Shown: one piece after another, positions 8,526 through 16,925 of the stretch
Layout: the number at the start of each line of letters is the position of its first letter
How positions within the stretch are numbered: the first letter of the stretch is position 1
From: JBHHUI01 sp965248775
GTDB lineage: Bacteria > Chloroflexota > Anaerolineae > Anaerolineales > JBHHUI01
Length of the DNA stretch: 64,000 nt
Direction: 5' to 3'
Assembly: GCA_965248775.1 (NCBI GenBank)
Contig: OZ252150.1
Coordinates: 4,774,001-4,838,000 of the forward strand
Notes under the pieces: generated by a model
What the model saw: the letters and a program-made list of their open reading frames with translations, nothing else
Told to the model about the DNA's origin: nothing
Databases searched by the model: none
Translations under genes and position numbers: made by a program

Positions 8526-9806
8526 TTACCTCTTCATATTCAACAACTCCTGTATCATCTCGTCCGAGGTCGTGATGACCCGGCTGTTTGCCTGAAAACC
8601 GCGTTGTGCCAGGATCATATTGGTGAACTCTTGCGAGAGGTCCACATTGGAAGCTTCCAGATGGCCTGAAGCGATTGTTCCTAGCCCTGTGCTTCCGGCC
8701 GTACCGACCTGTGCATCACCTGAGTTCAGCCAGCTATCAAACACATTCTGACCGATTGAGAGCAACCCTTCGGGGTTGGCAAATTTCGCCAGTGCAACCT
8801 GACCGATTGAGCGCGTCAGCCCGTTCGTATACGAACCGGAAACGATGCCGGCCTGGTCGACTATGATACTGCTCAGAGTTCCAGCGGCCAGCCCATCCTG
8901 AGAAGACTGCTCCACATTTGAAGTCTGCGCGAGCATAGTCATATTTGTCACGTCCATATCTACGGTCATCGGTGTTGTCGCAGAGTTGTTCAGCGTGACA
9001 TTTAGCGTAAGGATGTCTGTACCTGTGTTGGCCGGAGTGACCAGTTGACCACCTGCGTTGAAGGTCAACGTTGTCGTGCCGGATAGCATCGGCGTTGCCG
9101 CAAAGGGCGGGCTGGCATACGTGCCAGTGATACTCGGTGTCCAGGTCAGCGCAGTGTTCCCCGTGCGAGTAAAGCGCACGGTGACGTTGTGCTGATTTCC
9201 CTGTGAGTCAAAGACTGCGACCTGGGTATCTACTGTATTCGTCGTTAGCGAACTCGAATTCAGATTCCCGACCAGGGATAGATTCGCTGTCTCCTGTGCA
9301 ATAGAAGAACTTAAGGTGGCCTGTACATTGGATAACGCCGCGGTAGTGTCGATCTCCCATACGCCCGTAGTGGCGTTGGTTGCAGCCAGCCACCCCTTTA
9401 CTATTTTCCCACTTGCCAGGTGCACAAGGTTGCCAGATGAGTCAAGGTTGAGCGCTCCATCGCGAGTGTATTGATCCGCGGAGGCGCCGTTGTCGAGGAC
9501 GATATAGCCATCCCCCTGGATGGCCAGGTCAGTCGAACGACCTGTGGCCTTAAGTGTGCCTTGTGTATTTACCTGTGTAATGCCTGCCAGGCCCGTACCG
9601 AGTCCGACCTGCAAGGCATTAATGCCACCTAGGTCTGTGGTCGGTGCTGCCCCGACCTCTTCCAACTGGCTGCTTTGCGTCTCGAAATCCACGCGGCTCT
9701 TCTTGTAGCCGTTAGTATTAACGTTCGCAAGATTGGTCGCCACCGTGTCCATGTAGGTCTGGTGACGACCCAAGGCGCTGATGGCGGAAAACATTGATCG
9801 TAACAT
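8526..9806 (-). CDS. flgE: flagellar hook protein FlgE
   Basis: The hook subunit, forming the universal joint outside the cell. It is 426 residues long from ATG at 9806, which is preceded by GGAGG. The upstream in-frame ATG at 9842 has no such site. The N-terminus MLRSMFSAISALGRHQTYMD, followed by VATNLANVNTNGYKKSRVDF, is the rod/hook family helix. The middle has SGTTTLTFNAGGQL-type hook repeats. The C-terminus QEFTNMILAQRGFQANSRVITTSDEMIQELLNMKR is diagnostic. It is the last gene of the minus-strand flagellar block, 76 bp after the small flagellar protein gene. Confidence 0.94.
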   Translation of the reverse strand: MLRSMFSAISALGRHQTYMDTVATNLANVNTNGYKKSRVDFETQSSQLEEVGAAPTTDLGGINALQVGLGTGLAGITQVNTQGTLKATGRSTDLAIQGDGYIVLDNGASADQYTRDGALNLDSSGNLVHLASGKIVKGWLAATNATTGVWEIDTTAALSNVQATLSSSIAQETANLSLVGNLNSSSLTTNTVDTQVAVFDSQGNQHNVTVRFTRTGNTALTWTPSITGTYASPPFAATPMLSGTTTLTFNAGGQLVTPANTGTDILTLNVTLNNSATTPMTVDMDVTNMTMLAQTSNVEQSSQDGLAAGTLSSIIVDQAGIVSGSYTNGLTRSIGQVALAKFANPEGLLSIGQNVFDSWLNSGDAQVGTAGSTGLGTIASGHLEASNVDLSQEFTNMILAQRGFQANSRVITTSDEMIQELLNMKR

Positions 9807-9918
9807 TACTGTCCTCCAGAGTGACCGTTGTTCAGCGAACAATGATCAACGATTGGTAAATGATTTGCGTATGAGCTCCCTCTTAGAGGACCGGCCCAGT
9901 ACGCGGAACATGTGTCTA

Positions 9919-10314
9919 TTAGTCGGCAAGTACTACCGAATCGATATTGGTGAATATGCCCTCCTTTTGATTTGATGCGTCCACAGCCGTCACGACCAAG
10001 CGTTGTTGCACATCGACAACAAAAGCTACTTTGTCCATGAGTATCAGCGAATCTCGAGCGCCTTTGCTTTCAGCGCGATCGACGGCCTGAGTCAAACGCT
10101 TCAGGTCGCTCGAAGCCAAATTGATTGCGCGCGAGTCGAGTCTTCGTTGGGCGTGGTTCGAGAAATGGACGTTGAGCTGCGCTTCAAGCGTTTCATCAAA
10201 CTTAGGTTCTCCCTCCGCGTCCGAACGATAGCGTAGTGCGCTCAGTTCAGACGGTATGGTTTGATTACTGGCCTGCATTGCCTTAATCGCATTGATGCCT
10301 GCTTCAGACGACAC
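9919..10314 (-). CDS. small flagellar operon protein of the TIGR02530 type
   Basis: About 131 residues, matching the pattern I know from the TIGR02530 family found between flgD and flgE in many Gram-positive-type operons. The C-terminal core is FSNHAQRRLDSRAINL, then LMDKVAFVVDVQQRLVVTAV and FTNIDSVVL. The biochemical role is unknown. The GTG at 10314 is chosen as start because it follows GAGGAGGTG by about 5 bases. Longer frames upstream are shadow sequence overlapping flgD. It overlaps the flgD stop by 11 bp, so translation is probably coupled to flgD. Confidence 0.8.
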   Translation of the reverse strand: MSSEAGINAIKAMQASNQTIPSELSALRYRSDAEGEPKFDETLEAQLNVHFSNHAQRRLDSRAINLASSDLKRLTQAVDRAESKGARDSLILMDKVAFVVDVQQRLVVTAVDASNQKEGIFTNIDSVVLAD

Positions 10315-10756
10315 TGGGCACCTCCTCGACGACCTGTAAAACGGGCGCCTCTTTGACAATCTGTACATCGGCGAGCCGCACGATAGTGGTACCCAGATCG
10401 AGAGATACTTCGCCGCCGTTGACGCGTACACTCTCGACGATGCCCTGCATGTTCCCATCGGTTGTTGTTGCTTGCACCTGTCGTCCGATAAGACTTGCAC
10501 CTTGCGCAAGCGCCTGGTTGCGGGCGTTCTCTGTTGCCGTCTCGTTCAGTTGACCCATTTGCTCGGTGGTTTGCATCTGAACGAGCTGATTCATGAACTC
10601 GTTATCCTTCATCGGATTTAACGGGTCCTGATTTTACAATTGAGCAAGCAGGAGTTTCATAAACGATTCGGCGTTGTAAGGTGAGTCTGCAGCACTCGAT
10701 GTTTCAATTGGTGTGAAACCATTCGCGCCAGCCTCAATGGTGGATAAAACTTCCAA
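10304..10756 (-). pseudogene. flgD: flagellar hook cap/scaffold protein FlgD, interrupted by an ochre codon
   Basis: FlgD caps the growing hook. The full frame starts at TTG 10754-10756 behind a near-perfect AAAGGAGGT site and runs about 150 codons. The signature LLxAQLxNQDPLNPM is present, but its variable position, usually Gln, is TAA at 10634-10636 (AQL-stop-NQDPLNPM), as expected from CAA to TAA. Downstream the frame continues normally (FMNQLVQMQTTEQMGQLNE, ASLIGRQV). A restart at ATG 10612 would give 102 residues without the N-terminal export and assembly segment. As read, full-length FlgD cannot be made without readthrough. Confidence 0.85.
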
Positions 10757-10793
10757 GATGTTACCTCCTTTCTAAAATATAGAATTTCTCTGC

Positions 10794-11278
10794 TTATATT
10801 CGCAGGTCCACGAGCGCATGATTCGTTGTTGGCACATGCGGCCTGGACAGCGCATCGTCCGTCTCGCCTACCTGCGATTGTTCTTCAAGCCTCTCCTGAT
10901 TCTCGGAGCGGGATTCTTGACCTTGCTCAGTTTGTGTTTGGCCTTGCTCTACAGTGACAGAAAGTTGACCGATATCAACACCTGCCGAGGCGAGTCCTTT
11001 TTCAAGGTCGGTTAGGTACGACTGGAGCAAGCCAATGGTCGTTGATGTGTCGGCGGCCAATGAGATTTGCAGGCCATCTGCCTCTTGGGTCACATGTACG
11101 CTTACTCGTCCCAGGTGTTCAGGCTGGAGTTGCAGGCGAATTAAGGATTCTCCGTTTTGAGCCAGATTTCGCATTGTCGCCAGCAGCGGGCGGAGAGGCA
11201 CAGGCAGGTTGTTGCGACCAGGACTCGTCTCTTCAACTTGGGACAGATTTGAGTTGAGTTCTCCGATCGAACTATTAA
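10794..11278 (-). pseudogene. fliK: fliK, 3' part (C-terminal hook-length control domain), split off by an IS
   Basis: Codes for the C-terminal Flg_hook domain of the hook-length control protein: LIRLQLQPEHLGRVSVHVTQEADGLQISLAAD, then LLQSYLTDLEKGLASAGVDIGQLSV, then a Gln/Glu-rich tail. The rest of the gene lies at 12758-13418 on the far side of the IS. Removing the IS and one copy of the 6-bp target duplication restores one uninterrupted reading frame (VINSSIGELNSNLSQV across the joint), which shows the two parts were one gene. An in-frame ATG at 11201 could yield only the C-terminal domain. Confidence 0.9.
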
Positions 11279-12757
11279 CTCGAGTGTTGTGATTTGAGTG
11301 ATCTTAGGGCATATTCGGCAGATGCAACTTCCCATCGTAAAACCGGCTCCCATCGTATCAGAGCACAGCGCCAGCTTTCGCGGGGTGTTTGAAAACCGCT
11401 GTCAGTTCCGGCATTTCGAGAATTATCTAACCGGACTGCTTGTGTTGAAGAACAAGTCGATGGCGAACATGACGCGCTGCCTGTTGGATAGCGCTGACAA
11501 GACCAACCTGTCGCGCTTCTTGTCGGAAGCGAACTGGGATGCCGCGGAACTGAACCAGGAACGCATTGCATACTTATTCCAGCAAACCAAGCGTCAGCGC
11601 CAGGGCGCCCGCAAATCGATGCTGGCCATCGATGATACTTTGTGCGAGCACGTCGGCAGTCTGTTCGAATACATTGACCAACATTACAACCACGGCAACC
11701 ACATGTATCCGCTAGCGCACAATCTGGTCACCGGCCACTACATCAGCGGCGCGGTTCGCTTTCCGGCCGACTGGCGACTGTACCGGCGCTACGAAGAAGT
11801 CACCGACTGGGAAGCGTTCGTCAAGAAACTGTTGCCCGACGCTACGATCCCGAAAACCAAGAAGGAGCGTAATCGCTTCAAACGTCAAGTCGCACCCACC
11901 TTGCTGGCCGACCCAGAGTTCCGGGCTCTGGACGAATCTTTTCAGACCAAGATTTCGCTGGCGGCTGAACTGGTCAAGGCGGCGCTGGCGCACGATTTGC
12001 CCTTTGAAACGGTGCTGTTCGACGCCTGGTACCTGGCACCCGAATTGCTCGAAGTTCTCAGTGCGCATGGCAAGCACTGGATCAGCCTGCTGAAAAACAA
12101 CCGCAACCTTATCACCAACAGCTTTGTGCTCCAGGATGCTTCCGGCGAACGCATGCGCTTTGATGGTCCGCACATCAAGGTGCAGGACCTAGTGCCGCTT
12201 ATCCCACCTTCCGCTTTCAAACCGATGCAAGTGGGCGAGCAGACCTACTACTGCTTCAGCAAGAATGTACGCATCCCGACTTTGGGGAAGGTACGGCTGG
12301 TCATCAGCTTTGCCAAGCCTGATTTAACCGGCACCTATGCCGTGCTGGTCAGCAGCCATCTCAGTTGGGATGCCAAGAAGATCATCGCAACCTATCTGCT
12401 CCGTTGGCCGATTGAGACCTTTTATCAAGACGCCAAACAGAACCTGGGGCTCCACGAATATCGCATGCGCTCGGCCGCCGCCATTCATAAGCACTGGTCA
12501 CTGGTCTTCGTGGCCTATTCGTTCCTGCACCTGCACTGTTTGCCCACATCGCGTCGTGACAAGGTCTGCGCGCCCATCCAATCCATCGGGCAGGTTATTC
12601 GCCAACAAAGCCAGCAGCTAATCGAAGCATTGATCTTGCAGGCTCACGGCTCTCTGTCTGACGGTACTGACGAGCAACAAGTCTTCTCGTACTTATTCGC
12701 CAAGCAGGCTTACTCTTTGGCTGCTTGAGCCTTTTCACTCAAATCACAACACTCGAG
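11279..12757 (+). mobile_element. IS701-like insertion sequence inside fliK
   Basis: 1,479 bp with perfect terminal inverted repeats of at least 22 bp beginning CTCGAGTGTTGTGATTTGAG. The flanks carry the direct repeat TATTAA (11273-11278 and 12758-12763), taken as the target duplication. The IS701 family usually makes 4 bp, so part of the match may be chance. One transposase gene fills the element. The same left end of 56 bp occurs alone inside fliF at 19268-19323, so this element has been active at least twice in this cluster. Confidence 0.92.
11322..12728 (+). CDS. IS701-family DDE transposase
   Basis: About 468 residues. The N-terminal region has the family pattern CQFRHFENYLTGLLVLKNKSM, then LSRFLSEANWD. 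The first catalytic Asp is in SMLAIDDTL, the second in VLFDAWYL, and the Glu in WPIETFYQDAKQNLGL. The ATG at 11322 is taken as the start; a GTG at 11298 lies inside the terminal repeat region. No frameshift was seen, so the element may still be active. It reads opposite to the fliK gene it interrupts. Confidence 0.9.
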   Translation: MQLPIVKPAPIVSEHSASFRGVFENRCQFRHFENYLTGLLVLKNKSMANMTRCLLDSADKTNLSRFLSEANWDAAELNQERIAYLFQQTKRQRQGARKSMLAIDDTLCEHVGSLFEYIDQHYNHGNHMYPLAHNLVTGHYISGAVRFPADWRLYRRYEEVTDWEAFVKKLLPDATIPKTKKERNRFKRQVAPTLLADPEFRALDESFQTKISLAAELVKAALAHDLPFETVLFDAWYLAPELLEVLSAHGKHWISLLKNNRNLITNSFVLQDASGERMRFDGPHIKVQDLVPLIPPSAFKPMQVGEQTYYCFSKNVRIPTLGKVRLVISFAKPDLTGTYAVLVSSHLSWDAKKIIATYLLRWPIETFYQDAKQNLGLHEYRMRSAAAIHKHWSLVFVAYSFLHLHCLPTSRRDKVCAPIQSIGQVIRQQSQQLIEALILQAHGSLSDGTDEQQVFSYLFAKQAYSLAA

Positions 12758-13418
12758 TATTAATAACTGAAACACCATCAGGCGCTTGCTGCTCGGAAGG
12801 CTCTGAGGCCTCCACCACCGGACGGTCAGGAGTTTCTCGCTGTTGCTGGGTATCTCCTCCTGTTGCCTGACTTTGGAGACTATTCAGATTATTCTCAGGA
12901 GTAGTCTGGGTGGAGGCTGCACCTTCAATATCGAGAGCAACTTTTCTATCAGCCGCGGACAGCGCGGACGGTGCATCTGCCGTTCCTTCCTGGGAAACCA
13001 TCTCTGTATCTATCCCGTCAACTGCCGATCCCGGCAGTCCCTCTGGCTCGCTTTCATCCCCAATTTGCGGGAGGATGGCTGCAATGATTTCTTGGGATTG
13101 GGCTGCGTTCATTGCCGGGTCAGCCAGGGTAGCCTCACCAGCGGCTTGATCCTGATAAGCAGTAGTAGTCAATAGCGTCGGGAGCGGGTTAACGAAAGCC
13201 ATCGCGAGCAATTCATTCTGAGTATCTAACTCAGTTGACTCGTCATCTGTCGTCGTCTCGCGGGAGGCAATCTCGTTTCGTTCGGCAGATATTGGTTCCG
13301 ACTGAGCAAGGTTAACCTTTTCGGCTAAAAGGTTATCAAACTCATCAGTTGTTTCTGGTGTTGATTTAGACGACAAAACTGCAACTTCTGGAATGACTTG
13401 GGAAACGTTTGGGGGCAT
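12758..13418 (-). pseudogene. fliK: fliK, 5' part (N-terminal region), split off by an IS
   Basis: Codes for a low-complexity, Ser/Thr/Glu/Gln-rich N-terminal region typical of hook-length control proteins, which measure the hook as they are exported. It starts at ATG 13418, 18 bp after the flgB stop. The reading frame runs into the IS (ending VINTRVL) instead of continuing into the C-terminal domain at 11278. Without that domain the secreted ruler could not switch export specificity, so polyhooks or no filaments would be expected if the flagellum is otherwise built. Confidence 0.85.
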
Positions 13419-13436
13419 GTCAATTTCCGATCACAT

Positions 13437-13835
13437 TTAGCGGGAAACGAGCATCTTCAGCAAGGCCATCTTTCGAGAAATCAATTGCGTGAGAGCCTGA
13501 TATTGGATGTTGGTTTCGGCGAGTTGCATCATTTCGAGATCCAGATCGACACTGTTCCCGTCAATGCGCAATGTGGAATTGGTGCGTGATATCACCTGCG
13601 GAAGCGGGCCTGATGCGCCGTCTGGATCAATATGCCCGCGCAGGGTTCGCTTGAGGTGTAGCTCGCCGGTTTCGTTTTTATCCAGGGCCTGGCGCAATTG
13701 TTTAGCGAATGTGACAGTACGCGCTTTGAAACCGGGTGTATCGGCATTGGCGATATTGTGGCCGATAATTTCCTCACGCAGACTGAGTCCATCCAATGCC
13801 ATCTTTACAGCTTTGATAGTGAGATCGTCTTCCAT
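13437..13835 (-). CDS. flgB: flagellar proximal rod protein FlgB
   Basis: Proximal rod subunit, 132 residues, standard size. Key stretches are KMALDGLSLREEIIGHNIANADTPGFKART (rod-family N-terminal motif with ANADTPGFK) and the C-terminal LAETNIQYQALTQLISRKMALLKMLVSR. It lies 5 bp downstream of the lytic transglycosylase gene. flgC and fliE, which normally follow flgB directly, are absent here. The next gene is fliK. Their loss or relocation is discussed in the findings. Confidence 0.93.
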   Translation of the reverse strand: MEDDLTIKAVKMALDGLSLREEIIGHNIANADTPGFKARTVTFAKQLRQALDKNETGELHLKRTLRGHIDPDGASGPLPQVISRTNSTLRIDGNSVDLDLEMMQLAETNIQYQALTQLISRKMALLKMLVSR

Positions 13836-13840
13836 CTTTC

Positions 13841-14368
13841 TTAAACCTCCACTTGATAAGTCTTATAGAGGGCAAGGGCACGCGGCACATAACGTTGCGT
13901 TTCCGCGTAAGGGGGCACAGCGCCATAGCGATCCACAGCGCCCGGCCCTGCGTTGTAAGCGGCCAGTGCAAGCGAAACATTCTGGTCGTAGCGATTCAAC
14001 ATCTGGCGTAAATAACGCGCGCCACCGTCCACGTTATCGGCCGGATCGAGAGAATCTTCGACGCCCAGCGAAGCGGCTGTGGCGGGCATGAGTTGCATAA
14101 GTCCTTGTGCCCCAGAGCGTGAAACGGCTTGAGGATCGAAATTCGACTCGGTGTGTACAACAGCTTTTACCAGGGCCGGATCCAACTGATAGCGTTTTGC
14201 CGCATCCGAAATCAGGCTGTCGAAGCTTGTTGGGTTGTCGGAGTTGAGGCGTGGCGCGGAGCTGACTTCTGAGGATTGATGTCTCAGGAATTGCAACAAA
14301 GCTCGTACGATCAGAAGCTGAATCTGATTTGAATTTGATTTAAGACTTGAATTGAGAAATTCGATCAT
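13841..14368 (-). CDS. soluble lytic transglycosylase (SLT domain), flagellar type
   Basis: Cleaves peptidoglycan so that the rod can pass the wall. The product is 175 residues. The C-terminal SLT domain shows the catalytic Glu in VVHTESNFDPQAVS, then SGAQGLMQLMPATAASLGV, then AALAYNAGPGAV as LALAAYNAGPGAVDRYG, ending ETQRYVPRALALY. About 50 residues at the N-terminus look like a linker. It overlaps fliJ by ATGA and precedes flgB, so in this operon it probably does the job done by the FlgJ muramidase domain elsewhere. Confidence 0.88.
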   Translation of the reverse strand: MIEFLNSSLKSNSNQIQLLIVRALLQFLRHQSSEVSSAPRLNSDNPTSFDSLISDAAKRYQLDPALVKAVVHTESNFDPQAVSRSGAQGLMQLMPATAASLGVEDSLDPADNVDGGARYLRQMLNRYDQNVSLALAAYNAGPGAVDRYGAVPPYAETQRYVPRALALYKTYQVEV

Positions 14369-14811
14369 GTATGCACCCCGTGATAGGCTCGCGCAATATA
14401 CTGATCGTCGCGTTCGTTCAGCTCCTGCCGATTTAGTTCAGCCTGCCAGGCATTCGCATGGCGCTCCTTGAGCTTGAGGAGCACATCGTGCTCCTTTACG
14501 GCTTCGAGCAGTTCCAAACGCTTGGCGTTCACTGCCTCTTGAAGATCGGCTAGGCGCTGCACTTGTTGCTCTATACTGGACTTAAAGATCATCCAGTTCC
14601 GTTGTAACTGTCTAATAATCAACAGGTCCAGTTCGCCGCTTTGATGCATGCGCATTGCTGCGATGACCTGCTGCTGTTGGCTGTAAAGTTCTGCAAGTCG
14701 AGTTTCGGCGTCTCGTTCCTCGGCGCGCAGCCCTGCAAGCGCCACTTCTAAAGCCTCTACAATGCGTCCACGATATTCGAGCACGGTCTGCAGGCGGAAG
14801 CGGGACTTCAT
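14365..14811 (-). CDS. fliJ: flagellar export chaperone-like protein FliJ
   Basis: 148 residues, almost all predicted coiled coil. The start KSRFRLQTVLEYRGRIVEALEVALAGL is typical of FliJ, followed by charged heptads (LYSQQQQVIAAM, VQRLADLQEAVNAKRLELLEAVKEHDVLLKLKE). FliJ sits in the ATPase ring like the gamma subunit of F-ATPase and helps engage the export gate. It overlaps fliI and the transglycosylase gene by ATGA on both sides. Assignment rests on position, size and pattern, since FliJ is poorly conserved. Confidence 0.82.
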   Translation of the reverse strand: MKSRFRLQTVLEYRGRIVEALEVALAGLRAEERDAETRLAELYSQQQQVIAAMRMHQSGELDLLIIRQLQRNWMIFKSSIEQQVQRLADLQEAVNAKRLELLEAVKEHDVLLKLKERHANAWQAELNRQELNERDDQYIARAYHGVHT

Positions 14812-16148
14812 TCAGACCCAGCCTCGTTTTCGAAAAGCATCCCCATGCGACGAATAGTTTCATCGGCTGTTGTGGGTTGTGTATCTTGTTTGAGAAACTG
14901 TAGCGCGTGGGGCATAATGGCAATTGCTTCGTCAACCTCTGGATCCGAGCCGCTGACATAAGCGCCGATGCTGATCAGATCGCGCGCTTTCTCATACGTC
15001 GCAAGAATATTCCGTAAGCGACCAGCGAGATCGCGATGATTCTCGTCGGCGACTGCCGGCATCACGCGACTGATGGAATTGAGGATGTCTATTGCTGGAT
15101 ATTGGTTTCGACCGGCGAGTTCCCGGCTGAGCGTGATATGCCCATCCAAGATTGCTCGGGAGGCGTCCGCTATGGGTTCGTTGAAATCATCCCCCTCGAC
15201 CAGGACGCTGTAGAAGCCGGTTATAGTTCCGTGTTCCGATGTGCCAGCGCGCTCCATCAGTTTCGGCATCATGGCGAATACCGATGGAGGGTACGCTTTG
15301 CTGGCTGGTGGTTCACCTAATGCCAGTCCAATTTCGCGTTGGGCCATCGCAACACGCGTAATACTATCCATCATGAAAGTGACATCCGCGCCCTCTTCTC
15401 GAAAGCCCTCTGCAATCGCCGTCGCCAACCAGGCACCTTTTACGCGCAGAAGGGCGGGTTGGTCTGAGGTTGAGACGATCACTACTGAGCGCGAAAGACC
15501 TTCCGGGCCGAGGTTTTCATCGATAAATTCTCGCACCTCCCGACCACGCTCCCCGATTAATGCAATAACGCTGACATCTGTAAGTGAGTTACGAGCGATT
15601 GCGCCGAGCAAGGTGCTCTTCCCAACGCCGCTACCCGCAAAAATCCCCAGGCGCTGTCCTTTGCCGCAGGTGATTAACCCATCGATTGCCCGAACGCCGG
15701 TGACCAAGAAATCGGAGACAGGTTGGCGCTTTAAAGGGTGTGGCGCGTTGTTGATCACTGGAACAGTGCGGTGCGCTTGCAATGGCCCTTTGCCGTCGAT
15801 GGGGTGGCCCAGGCCATCTAGCACGCGTCCCAAGAGTCCCCTACCGGCCGGTGCGCGGAATTGCGTGCCAGTCTTCAAAACCCGGCTGCCAGGGTTGATG
15901 CCCTGCATATCACCGAAGGGCATCAGCAACACGCGCTTCTCTTTAAAGCCGACAACTTCGGCTGCGACACGTCCATGGGAATTAATTAGAATTGAAACTT
16001 GTTCACCGATCTCACAATCGAGGCCTTGTGCTTCGATTGTCAATCCGATGATCTTTACGACACGGCCACTCATCTGCACACTTTGCAGTTCGGATAGAGT
16101 CTCGCGATAGCGAGAAATGCTGGGGAGGCTAAGCGTTGCTGTTCTCAT
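14808..16148 (-). CDS. fliI: flagellar type III export ATPase FliI
   Basis: The export ATPase, a homologue of F-ATPase beta. It is about 446 residues from ATG 16148 (MRTATLSLPSISRY). The longer frame upstream reads into fliH and is not used. Walker A is GIFAGSGVGKSTLLG, Walker B VTFMMDSITR, and the region LGEPPASKAYPPSVFAMMPKLMERAG is diagnostic of FliI/YscN. The frame is open throughout. It lies 23 bp after the end of the fliH frame and overlaps fliJ. Confidence 0.95.
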   Translation of the reverse strand: MRTATLSLPSISRYRETLSELQSVQMSGRVVKIIGLTIEAQGLDCEIGEQVSILINSHGRVAAEVVGFKEKRVLLMPFGDMQGINPGSRVLKTGTQFRAPAGRGLLGRVLDGLGHPIDGKGPLQAHRTVPVINNAPHPLKRQPVSDFLVTGVRAIDGLITCGKGQRLGIFAGSGVGKSTLLGAIARNSLTDVSVIALIGERGREVREFIDENLGPEGLSRSVVIVSTSDQPALLRVKGAWLATAIAEGFREEGADVTFMMDSITRVAMAQREIGLALGEPPASKAYPPSVFAMMPKLMERAGTSEHGTITGFYSVLVEGDDFNEPIADASRAILDGHITLSRELAGRNQYPAIDILNSISRVMPAVADENHRDLAGRLRNILATYEKARDLISIGAYVSGSDPEVDEAIAIMPHALQFLKQDTQPTTADETIRRMGMLFENEAGSE

Positions 16149-16171
16149 AGAGTCAATAATTCTTGCTCGCG

Positions 16172-16908
16172 TCAGCCTGCCTCTGCAATGCCGGACAAGG
16201 ACTCCGAGATGCGCTTGAGCTGCACAGGAACGCGCGCATCCACCTCGCCCTGATCGCCAACGATTAGACAACCGCCGGGTTCAATTTCATCATCCGCGAT
16301 CAGATCGATTGCGCTGTCGCTCCAAAGTGGTTGTAAGCGTGTAACGTCTTCCGGATGGAGATGGATCTGCAGGTTGGTCAGGTTTCGTGCGTAATCAAGT
16401 GTTTGCGCAACAACGGCTTCGAGTTGCTCGGGGGGAGTCTGAATCCGTTGCCGAATAATTTTGCGGTGATATCATTCGTCATTTCGATAATAGTCGACTC
16501 GCTGTTCAGAATCATTTCGCTCCGCCAACGACGGACTTCGCCGACCAAGCGACGTGCAGCTGCCAAGATCTCGCCTGCCTTTGCCTCTCCATCAGCATTT
16601 GCCTGGGCAAATCCTTCAGCATACCCCTGTGATTGACCGGCTTCGATTCCTTCCAAATGTGCTACGCGTCTAATCTCGTTTGCCTCTTCTTCAGCAGCCT
16701 GCAAGAGCTTTTCAGCCTCCTCCTGAACAGCTTCCTGAGCTATATCAGAAGGATCGCTCGCCGCTGGCGAACCGATTTCGAGCCACTCAGGATTCGAGGA
16801 TTGCTCGGAAAATCGTGTCTTTGCGTGATTCGTGACGACAAACGGTCGCTGCGCGATCTGCACATGATTGGATTTGTGAACGTTATTTCTAAGAATCATT
16901 GCGCTCAC
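16172..16908 (-). pseudogene. fliH: flagellar export regulator FliH, frameshifted in the C-terminal third
   Basis: FliH binds FliI and restrains its ATPase. The N-terminal part is a charged coiled coil (IAQEAVQEEAEKLLQAAEEEANEIRR; GYAEGFAQANADGEAKAGEIL) as expected. At 16459-16462 the frame is lost in a four-A tract of the minus strand; five As would keep it. The original frame stops early at 16378. The shifted frame gives the real end: QRIQTPPEQLEAVVAQ, then DEIEPGGCLIVGDQGEVDARV, which matches the C-terminal FliH domain, to TGA at 16172-16174. It may be a true mutation or a homopolymer sequencing error. Confidence 0.85.
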
Positions 16909-16925
16909 ATTGATTAAGTATTGAG

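Noticed and set aside
15241..16110. A 289-codon open frame antisense to fliI
   Set aside because: The fliI frame carries Walker motifs and family signatures; the antisense frame has none.
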